A DNA stretch of 64,000 nucleotides, taken from contig CAYVNU010000003.1 in NCBI GenBank assembly GCA_964453265.1, positions 1 through 64,000 of the forward strand. Direction: 5' to 3'. Origin of the DNA: CAYVNU01 sp964453265 (lineage in GTDB: Bacteria; Patescibacteriota; Doudnabacteria; UBA920). This document shows positions 1-9,006 of this stretch, piece after piece. The first letter of the stretch is position 1. Each line of letters opens with the position of its first letter. The translations under genes were made by a program, and so were the position numbers. Below the pieces are notes generated by a model. That model had not been told where the DNA came from. It ran no database searches and saw nothing but the letters and a program-made list of their open reading frames with translations.

Positions 1-3000
1 AAGCTGGCTGAAGAGCAAAAGTGTGGACATTGCCGGAAGAAGTTATGTTAAGCTGAAGTCCTCCGCTGGTGGAAGTTGCAAAGGTTTGGGAAGAACCGGT
101 TTGACCGTTTAAATTTTGAATGCCGGAAACAATGCCTAAGCTTGAAGTAGAAACCCAAGCAGGAACATTATCTTGCATCATTAGAATATTACCTAGAGTG
201 CCTGTTGCTAGAGTGACTAAAGAATTAGTAGTACTTGAACCATACAAAAGAGCACCGTGAGGAATAGCAGAAAGTCCCGTCCCTCCCCTGTTTACTCCAA
301 GTTGTCCAGTAAAACCAAAACTTAAAGTATTATTAACAATGCTACCCGTAATATTAGTATCATTTGTAGTCGTGGTAACAACAAAAGAACCTAAAGAAAT
401 TTGAGTTGAAGTTCCAATTAAAACCTGCTGTCCTCCTATAACAGAAAGGTTAGAACCAACGGTTAAATTACCCAAAGTTGTTGTACCAATACCGCCTTTG
501 CTAAGCGGCAAAATTCCTGAAACATTTGTTCCGGAAAGATTAATAGCATTTGCTGTAATTTGCTGTCCGCTTAAAGATAAATAATTTTCTCCTAAAAGAG
601 TAACGTTAGGAAAAGATGAGGAAGCATAAGAAAAAGATACAAAAGAAGAAGAAGCAATTGCGCTAGTTAAATATCCGGCAGAAGCATGATTACCCCAAGA
701 GTAAGCTGTAGACCATTCTGAAGTGGAAGCTGTTAAAGGAATGGAGTACCCGGAAGTAATAGTTGGAGTGAAGGTAATAACATTTGTAGAAGTAGAAATA
801 GTAAGTCCAATGCCCGATGCAGTACCGGTAGCCAAAATAAAATTACTATTACTAATTCCGGCTATGGTTGTGGTTGAAAAAGATTGTGAACTTAAATTTA
901 AAGTATTACCGGTCCACGAAAGGCCTGTTCCGGCAGTAATCCTTGAAGAAGGCGTATTGTAAAAACCACTCCACTCTGTAGTAGAAGCAGTAAGCGGTAT
1001 GTTGTAGCCTGCCTGGACAGAAAGGACATTGGAAGAAATCTGTAAGGGAGCGGAAGCAGAAGTAATTCTTAAGGTGTAAGCACTGTCCCAGTTAGTGGAA
1101 GAAGCGTTCACTATGCTGTAAGCAGTGTTCCAGTTGGTAGTAGAGGCTGTTAGCGGAATAGAGTAACCGGAAGCGGGTTGTACAGTAAAAACATGAGTAT
1201 CGGATGATGAGTTTATATTTAAATTTAAACCGCCTGAACCACCAGCTGCAAACCCTTGAGTCTGCCCTGTCTGGCTGTTTAAAGAAAATATTCCAGAACC
1301 AGAGCCGCCAACATCGACAGCACAAACAAAAGTTTTAGTAACTGTTGAAAATATCAATTTTTGAGTAGACTGATCACAATTAGGTAAAGTGGATAAAATA
1401 TAACCACTGCCATTACCAACTAAAACTGTATTGTCCGAAGGTGTTGTAGAAGTCCCTGTTCCGCCATGTGAAATTCCTAAAACTCCTGTAATTTGTGAAG
1501 AGTCAAATGCGATTGTGGTAGTTGAAACGGCAGTTAAACGGCCTTTGCTGTCTACAGTTAAAATAACTGATTGAGTGGAAGACCCGTAAGTTCCGGCTGT
1601 AACTGCTGTATTAGATAAAGTTACAACCCCGGCGGAAGAGACAGAAGAAATATCTCCACCCAAAGATACAAAAGTCGGTACACCGCTACCATTGCCGACT
1701 AAAACCTGGCCGGAAGAAGGAGCGTTGGTAACAGAAATAGCCGATGTGCCGTTACCAAAAACAACTCCATTAGATGGAATCGTACTAGTGCCGGTACCTC
1801 CATTACTAACAGGGAGTATACCGCTGACTTCAGAAGAAAGATTTACAGCAGAAGAAGAAACAACACCAAAAGAACTGCTCTTTAAAACGCCACTTCCTAA
1901 AGAAGCAAACTGCACTCCCCCAGCCACAGTTAATTTACTGCCCGGGGTTGTGGTTCCAACGCCGACATTACCGGCATTATTTACATACAATGCCTGAGTA
2001 GAAGAAGCGGTAACAGAAAAAGGATTTAAAACAGAGTCATTTTGGGTAGCAATACTAACTAAAGCTCCGGTACCGGTATTATTTGCAGAATCTTTAATAT
2101 TAAATAAATTGGAAGATCCTGTTGAATTACCCCATGTAAAAGTAGTTGTATTACTTCCCATAGAAAGAGCTAAATTTGCCGCCGGGTCTAAAATTGAAGA
2201 CCAAGCCGTACTACCTCCCCCCGCTCCACAACCGGCGTCAGTTAAATTACACAAAATTTTTGTTGTTCCATTTTCAACAATTTTAAATTTATTTGAAGTT
2301 GAATTATAAAAAACTGTACCGCTTGGTAGCCCAACAGGGTCTGTGGAGTAACTTCCAACTGTTAAACTACCAGCAATAGTTAATTCACCAGCCGAAGTAA
2401 TTTTATTGGAAGATGAAAAAAATCTTATGTCTCCGGTTGCCCCACTACCCTGCAAAACTAAAGCATTACTACCGGTGGAATTTAATTGCGGATTAGTCCC
2501 ACCTAAAATTAAATTCCCTGAACTTAAAACCGGTATCTGATTTCCTGTTGCAGACTGCGCCGGAGTAAAGCCGCCTACTGTATTTGAATTAATAGCAAAA
2601 CCTGAAGAAGTAATTTGTTGGCGAGGAGAAAGAGTTTCAAAAGAGCTACCGTTAGATGAAACTTCTACCTGTAAATAAACTGTATCATTATCATTAAAAT
2701 TATAATTTAGTGCGTCCGGAAAACCATTTGCGGTATCGCCAATATTTACATTAAATACTCCGTCAGAAACTGTGGAAGTGGAAATCCCTGGACTACCTGC
2801 TGGCCACAGCTTACTGCCGCTTCCAACGCCCGGATTATTCCAAATTGAAAATTTAAAATAATAACTCGTACCGCTGCCACCAAGCAAATTACCGCTGCTG
2901 TCAGTAAGTCGACCTTGGTAACTTACCATACTTGGCGCGCCGGTAGCGGCCAACGAATTTAAATTAAAAATAAAACTAAATAAAAAACCAGTCGCAGTAA

Positions 3001-3046
3001 TTGCGGCAAAGATTTTTAATTTGTTTTTTATTTGTTTTAAATTCAT
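1..3046 (-). CDS. Large secreted repeat protein, 3' end outside the window
   Basis: The frame opens at an ATG at 3046 and has no stop before base 1, so at least 1015 residues are present. The N-terminus is a basic stretch followed by a hydrophobic core (ITATGFLFSFIFNL) ending near residue 33 in LAATGAPSMVSYQGRL, a good Sec signal peptide. The YQGRL...YYFKFSIW...LWP block that follows is one I recall from CPR surface proteins. The rest is Gly/Ser/Thr-rich beta-repeat sequence with recurring GGTGTST and VLVGNGSG motifs, the style of phage tail fibres and adhesins. No membrane segment is visible after the signal. It probably forms a long extracellular fibre used in attachment; a C-terminal chaperone or anchor would lie outside the window. 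The upstream HTH gene is coupled to it. I see no catalytic motif and infer adhesion only from composition. Confidence 0.85.
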   Translation of the reverse strand, partial: MNLKQIKNKLKIFAAITATGFLFSFIFNLNSLAATGAPSMVSYQGRLTDSSGNLLGGSGTSYYFKFSIWNNPGVGSGSKLWPAGSPGISTSTVSDGVFNVNIGDTANGFPDALNYNFNDNDTVYLQVEVSSNGSSFETLSPRQQITSSGFAINSNTVGGFTPAQSATGNQIPVLSSGNLILGGTNPQLNSTGSNALVLQGSGATGDIRFFSSSNKITSAGELTIAGSLTVGSYSTDPVGLPSGTVFYNSTSNKFKIVENGTTKILCNLTDAGCGAGGGSTAWSSILDPAANLALSMGSNTTTFTWGNSTGSSNLFNIKDSANNTGTGALVSIATQNDSVLNPFSVTASSTQALYVNNAGNVGVGTTTPGSKLTVAGGVQFASLGSGVLKSSSFGVVSSSAVNLSSEVSGILPVSNGGTGTSTIPSNGVVFGNGTSAISVTNAPSSGQVLVGNGSGVPTFVSLGGDISSVSSAGVVTLSNTAVTAGTYGSSTQSVILTVDSKGRLTAVSTTTIAFDSSQITGVLGISHGGTGTSTTPSDNTVLVGNGSGYILSTLPNCDQSTQKLIFSTVTKTFVCAVDVGGSGSGIFSLNSQTGQTQGFAAGGSGGLNLNINSSSDTHVFTVQPASGYSIPLTASTTNWNTAYSIVNASSTNWDSAYTLRITSASAPLQISSNVLSVQAGYNIPLTASTTEWSGFYNTPSSRITAGTGLSWTGNTLNLSSQSFSTTTIAGISNSNFILATGTASGIGLTISTSTNVITFTPTITSGYSIPLTASTSEWSTAYSWGNHASAGYLTSAIASSSFVSFSYASSSFPNVTLLGENYLSLSGQQITANAINLSGTNVSGILPLSKGGIGTTTLGNLTVGSNLSVIGGQQVLIGTSTQISLGSFVVTTTTNDTNITGSIVNNTLSFGFTGQLGVNRGGTGLSAIPHGALLYGSSTTNSLVTLATGTLGNILMMQDNVPAWVSTSSLGIVSGIQNLNGQTGSSQTFATSTSGGLQLNITSSGNVHTFALQPA

Positions 3047-3225
3047 TAGCTTGCCAAAATTTTGTTTATTGTTTCTTTGGTAAAACGTCTGTCTCCTCTT
3101 CGTCCAATTCTGACAGACGAAATAAGCCCTGTGCGTTCCCAATTCCGCAGGGTATTTCTATGTACATTAAGTATTTTGCTAACGTCTGTCAGTGTAAGTA
3201 AATTTGGATATTTGCTTTTTGACAT
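3046..3225 (-). CDS. Small MerR-like helix-turn-helix DNA-binding protein (59 aa)
   Basis: The frame translates to 59 residues starting MSKSKYPNLLTLTDVSKILN and continuing HRNTLRNWERTGLISSVRIG before a basic tail RRGDRRFTKETINKILAS. The order 'LTLTDVSKILNVHRNTLRNWERTG...RIGRRGDRRF' is that of the MerR/excisionase-type winged HTH fold (helix_turn_helix_17 class), in which the R-W-E helix reads DNA and the RRF wing follows. There is no effector domain. Its stop codon TAA shares a base with the ATG of the surface-protein gene (TAATG at 3044-3048), so the two are almost certainly translated together. The likely role is local transcriptional control of the surface gene, perhaps of its own promoter in the AT-rich region upstream; this is inference. 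The protein is too short for most automatic gene callers. Confidence 0.85.
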   Translation of the reverse strand: MSKSKYPNLLTLTDVSKILNVHRNTLRNWERTGLISSVRIGRRGDRRFTKETINKILAS

Positions 3226-3688
3226 TTTAGATTTTAAATCTTTTGATTTTAGGTAAATTTGGCAATAAAAAATACAAAAAATTGTTTAAATTTTTTGTAT
3301 TCGATTATTTTTTTATTTTTGTTTCTGTTCCTAAAATTACAAAATTTTGTTGTAATTTTTAAAGCTTGGCTTGTTCCCCAACTTACCAAGAGTTAACATA
3401 ACTCTATATTTATTGTACTGATTTTTAAGGTCAAAGGTCAACAAAAAAATACAAAAAAATTATTTTAGAATAAAATTATTTTAAAAAACCCATGGAACTA
3501 AAAAAACTATTTCATAAAATGATTTATCTATTAATTTACTTTTATTTTTGCGTGGATAGTAAAAATTAAAAGTTTTCTTATATATTTTACAAAATAAAAC
3601 TCCATGAAACTAAAAAAAGAAACGAGTATAAAAAATACTAAAATAAAAAAAACTGAGCCTTTACAAGGCTCAGTTTCAAAACTTTTAT
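3226..3688. other. AT-rich intergenic region with inverted repeats
   Basis: No coding frame is convincing here. A perfect 13-bp inverted repeat lies at 3271-3283/3289-3301 (AATACAAAAAATT and its mirror, 5-nt loop). A second imperfect one lies near 3328-3361 (AAAATTAC...GTAATTTT). Both sit just upstream of the HTH gene on the minus strand and could be operator sites or AT-rich terminators. The far end holds the terminator of the aminotransferase gene. Confidence 0.5.
3644..3675 (-). terminator. Rho-independent terminator of the aminotransferase gene
   Basis: A 9-bp stem (AACTGAGCC at 3651-3659 with GGCTCAGTT at 3667-3675), a 7-nt loop, then a run of T on the minus strand. It lies 14 bases past the aminotransferase stop. 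Confidence 0.9.
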
Positions 3689-4909
3689 TTATCCCCAATT
3701 TTTTTCTAAAAATGCCTTAAGCCCCCTACCTAAAATACTAATAGCGACTTTTAAATCTTTTGACTTAACAACATAAGCAATTCGGATTTCATTTACGCCC
3801 ATGCCTTTTGAAATATAAAAATCTTGCATTGGGGTAACCATTACAGTTTGTTTTTTATAACTAAACTCAGTAACTAAAAATTTTACAAAATCTTCAGCGG
3901 ATTTAATCGGTAAAGAAACGGACTGATAAAATGCACCTTGAGATGGCAAAAATTTAACACCTTTTATTTTTCCAAGTTCATTAATTAAAATCTTTCTTCT
4001 CAATTTATATTCTTTAACAATTTTTTTTACATAGCCTGAGCTATTGGAAATTAGTTTACTTGCCGCAAACTGCTCTAAGGTCGGAACACTCAAACGAGCT
4101 TGAGCAAATTTTAAAACCGCCCTCATAACTTCCAAATTAAAACTTGCCACACAACCCAACCTTGCTCCGGGAATGCTGAATCTTTTTGAAATGCTATCGC
4201 AAACAATTACTCTGTCCCTAAACGTTGCATTACTTAAAAGACTGTTAGGTCTTTTATCATCAAAGCGAATCTCTCGATAAGTTTCGTCGGATATAACAAA
4301 CAAGTTTCGTTTTTTTGCAACACTTAAAATCATTTTGAGCTCTGAACTATTCCATAATTTACCTGTTGGATTATCAGGATTAATAATTACAATGGCTTTG
4401 GTTTTTTTTGTAATTTTACTTTCAATAAATTTTTTATCAGTTAATAAAAAATTATTATCTATCCTGAGCAAAACAGGCACGAGCTTGATTCCGCTCATGA
4501 CAGAAAAAGATTTATAGGAAACATAGAGCGGTTCAAAAACTATTATTTCATCACCGGGATCTGCAACCGCCTGCATAGCAAACATAATTGCCTCAGCACA
4601 ACCCAAAGTTGGAACAATATTTTCAGGTTGTAATTTTACACCCCACTGTTCATAATATTTTCTCCACGCAGAAATATGCTGAAGAGAACCGGAACTAGGA
4701 GCATAACCCAACTGTTTTTCTCTATTTACATATTTATTTATTTCTTTAAAAAAAGTTTTTGGGATCATCAAGTCAGGATCGCCAACATTTAATTTATGAA
4801 TATAAACACCCCGCTTCTCAGTTTCGTTAATCAACGGTAAAAATTTTCTTATCGGAGAAGCGATGACATTTTGTGCTCTTTTTGAAATTTTCAATTTGTT
4901 ATTTTTCAT
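3689..4909 (-). CDS. Pyridoxal-phosphate aminotransferase, class I/II (AspC-like)
   Basis: A 406-aa fold-type I aminotransferase. The N-terminal half has the family block PDNPTG (near residue 178), the cofactor-contacting SDETYREIRFD, and SISKRFSIPGARLG, whose lysine (near residue 242) should form the Schiff base with PLP. The C-terminal small domain ends in NEIRIAYV, with the substrate-carboxylate arginine of this family. Length matches bacterial aspartate/aromatic aminotransferases. It would transfer an amino group between an amino acid and a 2-oxo acid in the cytoplasm; the donor cannot be read from sequence alone. It lies downstream of rpoC on the same strand but is separated from it by a hairpin, so it is probably a separate transcript or expressed by read-through. 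Aspartate aminotransferase is the default guess. Confidence 0.85.
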   Translation of the reverse strand: MKNNKLKISKRAQNVIASPIRKFLPLINETEKRGVYIHKLNVGDPDLMIPKTFFKEINKYVNREKQLGYAPSSGSLQHISAWRKYYEQWGVKLQPENIVPTLGCAEAIMFAMQAVADPGDEIIVFEPLYVSYKSFSVMSGIKLVPVLLRIDNNFLLTDKKFIESKITKKTKAIVIINPDNPTGKLWNSSELKMILSVAKKRNLFVISDETYREIRFDDKRPNSLLSNATFRDRVIVCDSISKRFSIPGARLGCVASFNLEVMRAVLKFAQARLSVPTLEQFAASKLISNSSGYVKKIVKEYKLRRKILINELGKIKGVKFLPSQGAFYQSVSLPIKSAEDFVKFLVTEFSYKKQTVMVTPMQDFYISKGMGVNEIRIAYVVKSKDLKVAISILGRGLKAFLEKNWG

Positions 4910-4965
4910 AAAGTATATTTTATCTTTAAATTATAAGCAGTATACCATAACCAAGTATCAATTTT

Positions 4966-4995
4966 AAATGCCTCAGCCAAAAGGCTGAGGCATTT
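4966..4995 (-). terminator. Probable terminator after rpoC
   Basis: A perfect 13-bp stem (AAATGCCTCAGCC with its mirror around a 4-A loop) lies 13 bases beyond the rpoC stop. The U-tract on the minus strand is short and interrupted, so termination may be partial. Confidence 0.7.
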
Positions 4996-5007
4996 AGTCA
5001 ATGCATA

Positions 5008-8000
5008 TTATTCTGCTAACTCAATACCATCTGAAAGTGCCGCTGATTCTTGCGCTTGTAAATTGCTTCTGGCAATATCCTCAGAAAAACCAGTACCAGC
5101 AGGAATCAACTTGCCAATAATAACATTTTCTTTTAAGCCTCTTAAATAATCAGTCTTTCCAGTAACAGCAGCTTCTATTAACACCCTGGTAGTTTCTTGA
5201 AAACTTGCGGCAGCTAAGAAGCTTTCTGTATTCAACGAGACTTTAGTAATACCCATTAATAGCTGGTCAGCCTGAGCTTTTTTCTGGCCATTTTTATCCA
5301 ACTGTTCGTTAATAAAATTCAGCTTTGATTTATCAACTATTTCTCCAGTGACGAACTGGCTATCGCCAGATTCGGTTATGCGCATTTTTGAAAACATTTG
5401 ACGCACAATAACTTCAATATGTTTGTCATGAATATTCTGACCTTGAGAAACATAAATATCTTGGACTTCTTTAACAATATACTTTTGTGCTTCTTGAGTA
5501 CCTCGTAATTCCATAATTTGACCTGGGTTTAAATTACCTTCAGTCAACTGTTGACCCTTTACAACCAAGTCGCCATCTTTAACAGTTAAAGAAAAAGATG
5601 TTGGAATTACATATTCTTTTACGGCATCACTTTCATGCACAACAATAATCTTGTTTTTTTCTACTCGAACAATACCACCCTCTTTGGCTTTTATAGCCTT
5701 ACCCACTTCATCTATATAAAGAGTTTCGCCTGTTGAAACTTTACTACCATCTTTTATAGCGCTTTGAGTATTGCCCAAATCATAACTGTCTTTTTGTACA
5801 TCCGCGCCTTGAATACTAATTAAATATTCTTTATTATTTGGTTTTGCAATATATACTTGTCCATCAATTTCACTAACTGTCGCCTGACCCTTAGGTTCCC
5901 TAGCCTCAAACAACTCCTCTACGCGAGGCAAGCCTTGGGTAATATCTTTAACCGATGCACTACCTCCGGTATGGAAAGTACGCATTGTCAATTGAGTACC
6001 AGGCTCACCAATTGCCTGAGCCGCAACAATACCGACCGCTGCCCCGAGCTTAACCATGTCATTAAAACCTAAATCATAGCCGTAACAAAGTCTACAAATA
6101 CCCCGAGTAAGCTTACACTTTAAAACGCTACGACATTTCACTTCTGTAATCCCAGCTTCAACAATAGCTTTTGCCATAAAATCATCCATCCCCTGATTTT
6201 TCTCAACAATAACTTTTCCGTCTTTGTCTTTTACTATCTCAGCGGACACGCGTCCGAACAACCTTCTATCAAAAGCCTTATTCATCCTCTCACTGTCAGC
6301 TAAATTGATAAAATCAAAATCTTCAGTGCCACAATCTTCAGCGTTTACAACAATATCTTGCGCAACGTCAACCAAACGCCTAGTTAAGTAACCGGCATCA
6401 GCGGTTCTAAGCGCAGTATCAGACATACCTTTACGGCTACCGTGAGTGGAAATAAAATATTCCAAAACCTGCAAACCTTCCTTAAAAGAACCTTTAACCG
6501 GAAGTTCAATAACATCACCAGCCGGGTTTACAACCAAACCTTTCATACCGGACATCTGAGTAATTTGTGAAAAAGAACCTCTGGCACCGCTCGACACGAA
6601 ATAATTAACACTGCCATGCTCAGTTACCGTATGCGTAACGCTTTTGGCAATTTTTTCGGAAACATCCGCCCAAATTTCCACAACTCTGTTTTTTCTTTCT
6701 TCTTCAGTCAAAAGACCTTCTTGAAATTGCTGGTAAGTAGATTCAACTTCTGTATCAGCCAATTTAAGCATGTCATATTTAGTGCCCGGCACTAACAAGT
6801 CATCCATACCCCATGACAACCCTGACTTTTTCATGTAGTAAAAACCTGTGCGCTTTATTTCATCAATTAATTCTGCGGTCTTATCATTACCCAAAGTACG
6901 ATGAGCTTCTCTAACTAAAGCCTGTAATTTCTTTTTATCAAAATTTTCATTTCTAAAACCAAGTGAAGGCGGCACGACTTTGTTAAAAATCAAACGACCG
7001 ACGCTGGTTTCAATCATCTGTTCTTCTCCGCCAGAGTCAGATCCGGCTGATTGATGAAAGCTTTCGGCGGACATTCTCACCTTTACCTTAGCTTGAATAT
7101 GAACAAAACCACTATGATAAGCCAAAACCGCTTCTTGGGCAGAAGAAAAAACTTTACCTTCACCCAAAGCACCATCTCTAATTTTTGTAATATAGTAACA
7201 ACCTACAACCACATCCTTGTCCGGAGTCATAACCGGATCACCGGAAGCAGGCTTAAGCAAGTTATGAGCGGAAACCATAATTTCTCTGGCTTCTTTTTGA
7301 GCCGCTTCTGTCAACGGTACATGAACAGCCATTTGGTCACCATCAAAGTCAGCATTAAAAGCCGCACACACCATCGGGTGAAGTTGAATAGCCTTGCCTT
7401 CTATTAATACTGGCTGGAAAGCTTGGAAACCCAAACGGTGCAAGGTCGGAGCACGATTAAGCAAAACATAATGATCTTTAGTAACTTCTTCTAAAATATC
7501 CCAGACTTCATTTCTTGCCTGCTCAATTAACCTATTTGCGCTGCGAACATTATGCGCATATTCACGAGCAATTAATTTAGAAATAACAAAAGGCTTAAAC
7601 AATTCAAGAGCCATAATTTTAGGCAACCCGCATTGATGAAGTCTCAAATGAGGACCTACAACAATAACGCTGCGCCCGGAATAGTCAACGCGCTTACCCA
7701 AAAGGTTTTGCCTAAAACGCCCTTGCTTACCCTTAAGCATGTCAGCCAAGCTTCTAAGTTTTCTTTTTTGTCCGGTACTGGCCGTTACTTCTTTCCCATG
7801 TCTAATACTGTTATCAATTAAAGCATCTACAGCTTCCTGTAACATGCGTTTTTCATTTCTCGTAATAACTTCCGGCGCCTTAATTTCTAAAAGTTTCTTT
7901 AAACGATTGTTGCGGTTAATAACCCTGCGATATAAATCATTCAAATCAGAAGCCGCAAAACGTCCGCCGTCTAATTGCACCATAGGACGAAGATCCGGAG

Positions 8001-8946
8001 GAATTACCGGCAAAGAACTAATTAACATCCATTCCGGCCTTAATCCGGAATTTATTAAAGACTTAATTAATTTTAAACGCTTTAGAACTTTTCTCTCAGC
8101 CTGGCCTTCAAGTTCAGGTAACTCAGCCTGAAGCTCTGCTGCCAGACTTTCCAAGTTAACTTCTTCCAAAAGTCCTCTTAAAACTTCAGCACCGCTTCCG
8201 GCTGAAAAAACCGGTCCATATTTTAATGACAAATCTCTGTATGCTAACTCACTTATAACCTGCATTTTTTTAATACTCTTTAACTCACTTCTGGCCTGAT
8301 CTCTAATAGTTTCAAGAGCATCAAGTTCCTTACTCCATGCATCTTTAAGCCGAGTTACCTCAGCATCAATTTCAGCCTGTAACACATCTAGATCCTTGCC
8401 GGACTTTTGATTATTGGCACTCTTTGCCTTACCAATCAAACTTTCAAATTTATCTTCAATTTCTTTTTTCTTAACTTTAAATTCTCTTTCAATTTGTTCT
8501 ACAGTATTAATACGCGCTTCTTCATCTACATTAGAAATAACATAAGCTGCAAAATATACAACTTTTTCAAGTTCTTGAACACCTAAATCTAGTACCAACC
8601 CTAAACGGGAAGGAACTCCACGCAAAAACCAAATATGAGCAACTGGCACTGAAAGTTTAATATGCCCCATGCGCTCTCGCCTAACGCTGGATTTGGTAAC
8701 TTCCACGCCACACTTATCGCAAACAATGCCTTTATATCTAATTCGTTTGTACTTACCACAATAGCATTCCCAGTCTTTAATCGGGCCGAAAATTTTCTCG
8801 TCAAAAAGACCATCTTTTTCAGGACGCTGAGTCCTATAGTTAATAGTCTCTGGCTTTGTAACTTCACCATGCGACCAATTTAAAATTGTGTCCGGGCTGG
8901 CCAGTCTTAATCTTACACCTTTGAAATCTTCTGTTTGGGTTAACAT
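5008..8946 (-). CDS. rpoC: DNA-directed RNA polymerase subunit beta'
   Basis: A 1312-aa beta' subunit. The N-terminal zinc ribbon has Cys61, Cys63, Cys76 and Cys79. The catalytic NADFDGDQMAVH loop, whose three aspartates hold the active-site magnesium, lies near residue 530. A second Cys4 zinc site (CRSVLKC...CRLC) lies near residues 937-958. A charged coiled-coil clamp helix occupies about residues 145-235 and is longer than in many bacteria. The trigger-loop region (MRTFHTGGSA) follows the second zinc site. It follows rpoB by 60 bases with no terminator, so the two form the usual rpoBC operon. The start at 8946 gives the MLTQTEDFKGVRLRLASPD beginning expected for the family. Nothing is missing. 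Confidence 0.99.
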   Translation of the reverse strand: MLTQTEDFKGVRLRLASPDTILNWSHGEVTKPETINYRTQRPEKDGLFDEKIFGPIKDWECYCGKYKRIRYKGIVCDKCGVEVTKSSVRRERMGHIKLSVPVAHIWFLRGVPSRLGLVLDLGVQELEKVVYFAAYVISNVDEEARINTVEQIEREFKVKKKEIEDKFESLIGKAKSANNQKSGKDLDVLQAEIDAEVTRLKDAWSKELDALETIRDQARSELKSIKKMQVISELAYRDLSLKYGPVFSAGSGAEVLRGLLEEVNLESLAAELQAELPELEGQAERKVLKRLKLIKSLINSGLRPEWMLISSLPVIPPDLRPMVQLDGGRFAASDLNDLYRRVINRNNRLKKLLEIKAPEVITRNEKRMLQEAVDALIDNSIRHGKEVTASTGQKRKLRSLADMLKGKQGRFRQNLLGKRVDYSGRSVIVVGPHLRLHQCGLPKIMALELFKPFVISKLIAREYAHNVRSANRLIEQARNEVWDILEEVTKDHYVLLNRAPTLHRLGFQAFQPVLIEGKAIQLHPMVCAAFNADFDGDQMAVHVPLTEAAQKEAREIMVSAHNLLKPASGDPVMTPDKDVVVGCYYITKIRDGALGEGKVFSSAQEAVLAYHSGFVHIQAKVKVRMSAESFHQSAGSDSGGEEQMIETSVGRLIFNKVVPPSLGFRNENFDKKKLQALVREAHRTLGNDKTAELIDEIKRTGFYYMKKSGLSWGMDDLLVPGTKYDMLKLADTEVESTYQQFQEGLLTEEERKNRVVEIWADVSEKIAKSVTHTVTEHGSVNYFVSSGARGSFSQITQMSGMKGLVVNPAGDVIELPVKGSFKEGLQVLEYFISTHGSRKGMSDTALRTADAGYLTRRLVDVAQDIVVNAEDCGTEDFDFINLADSERMNKAFDRRLFGRVSAEIVKDKDGKVIVEKNQGMDDFMAKAIVEAGITEVKCRSVLKCKLTRGICRLCYGYDLGFNDMVKLGAAVGIVAAQAIGEPGTQLTMRTFHTGGSASVKDITQGLPRVEELFEAREPKGQATVSEIDGQVYIAKPNNKEYLISIQGADVQKDSYDLGNTQSAIKDGSKVSTGETLYIDEVGKAIKAKEGGIVRVEKNKIIVVHESDAVKEYVIPTSFSLTVKDGDLVVKGQQLTEGNLNPGQIMELRGTQEAQKYIVKEVQDIYVSQGQNIHDKHIEVIVRQMFSKMRITESGDSQFVTGEIVDKSKLNFINEQLDKNGQKKAQADQLLMGITKVSLNTESFLAAASFQETTRVLIEAAVTGKTDYLRGLKENVIIGKLIPAGTGFSEDIARSNLQAQESAALSDGIELAE

Positions 8947-9006
8947 AAAAAGTAAAAATTAAATTTATTATTCCGAAGTTTTTAGAAATTAATTGACACT
9001 GAAATG

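Noticed and set aside
723..2309. Three plus-strand frames of 66-101 aa
   Set aside because: They are mirror frames of the long minus-strand surface-protein gene.
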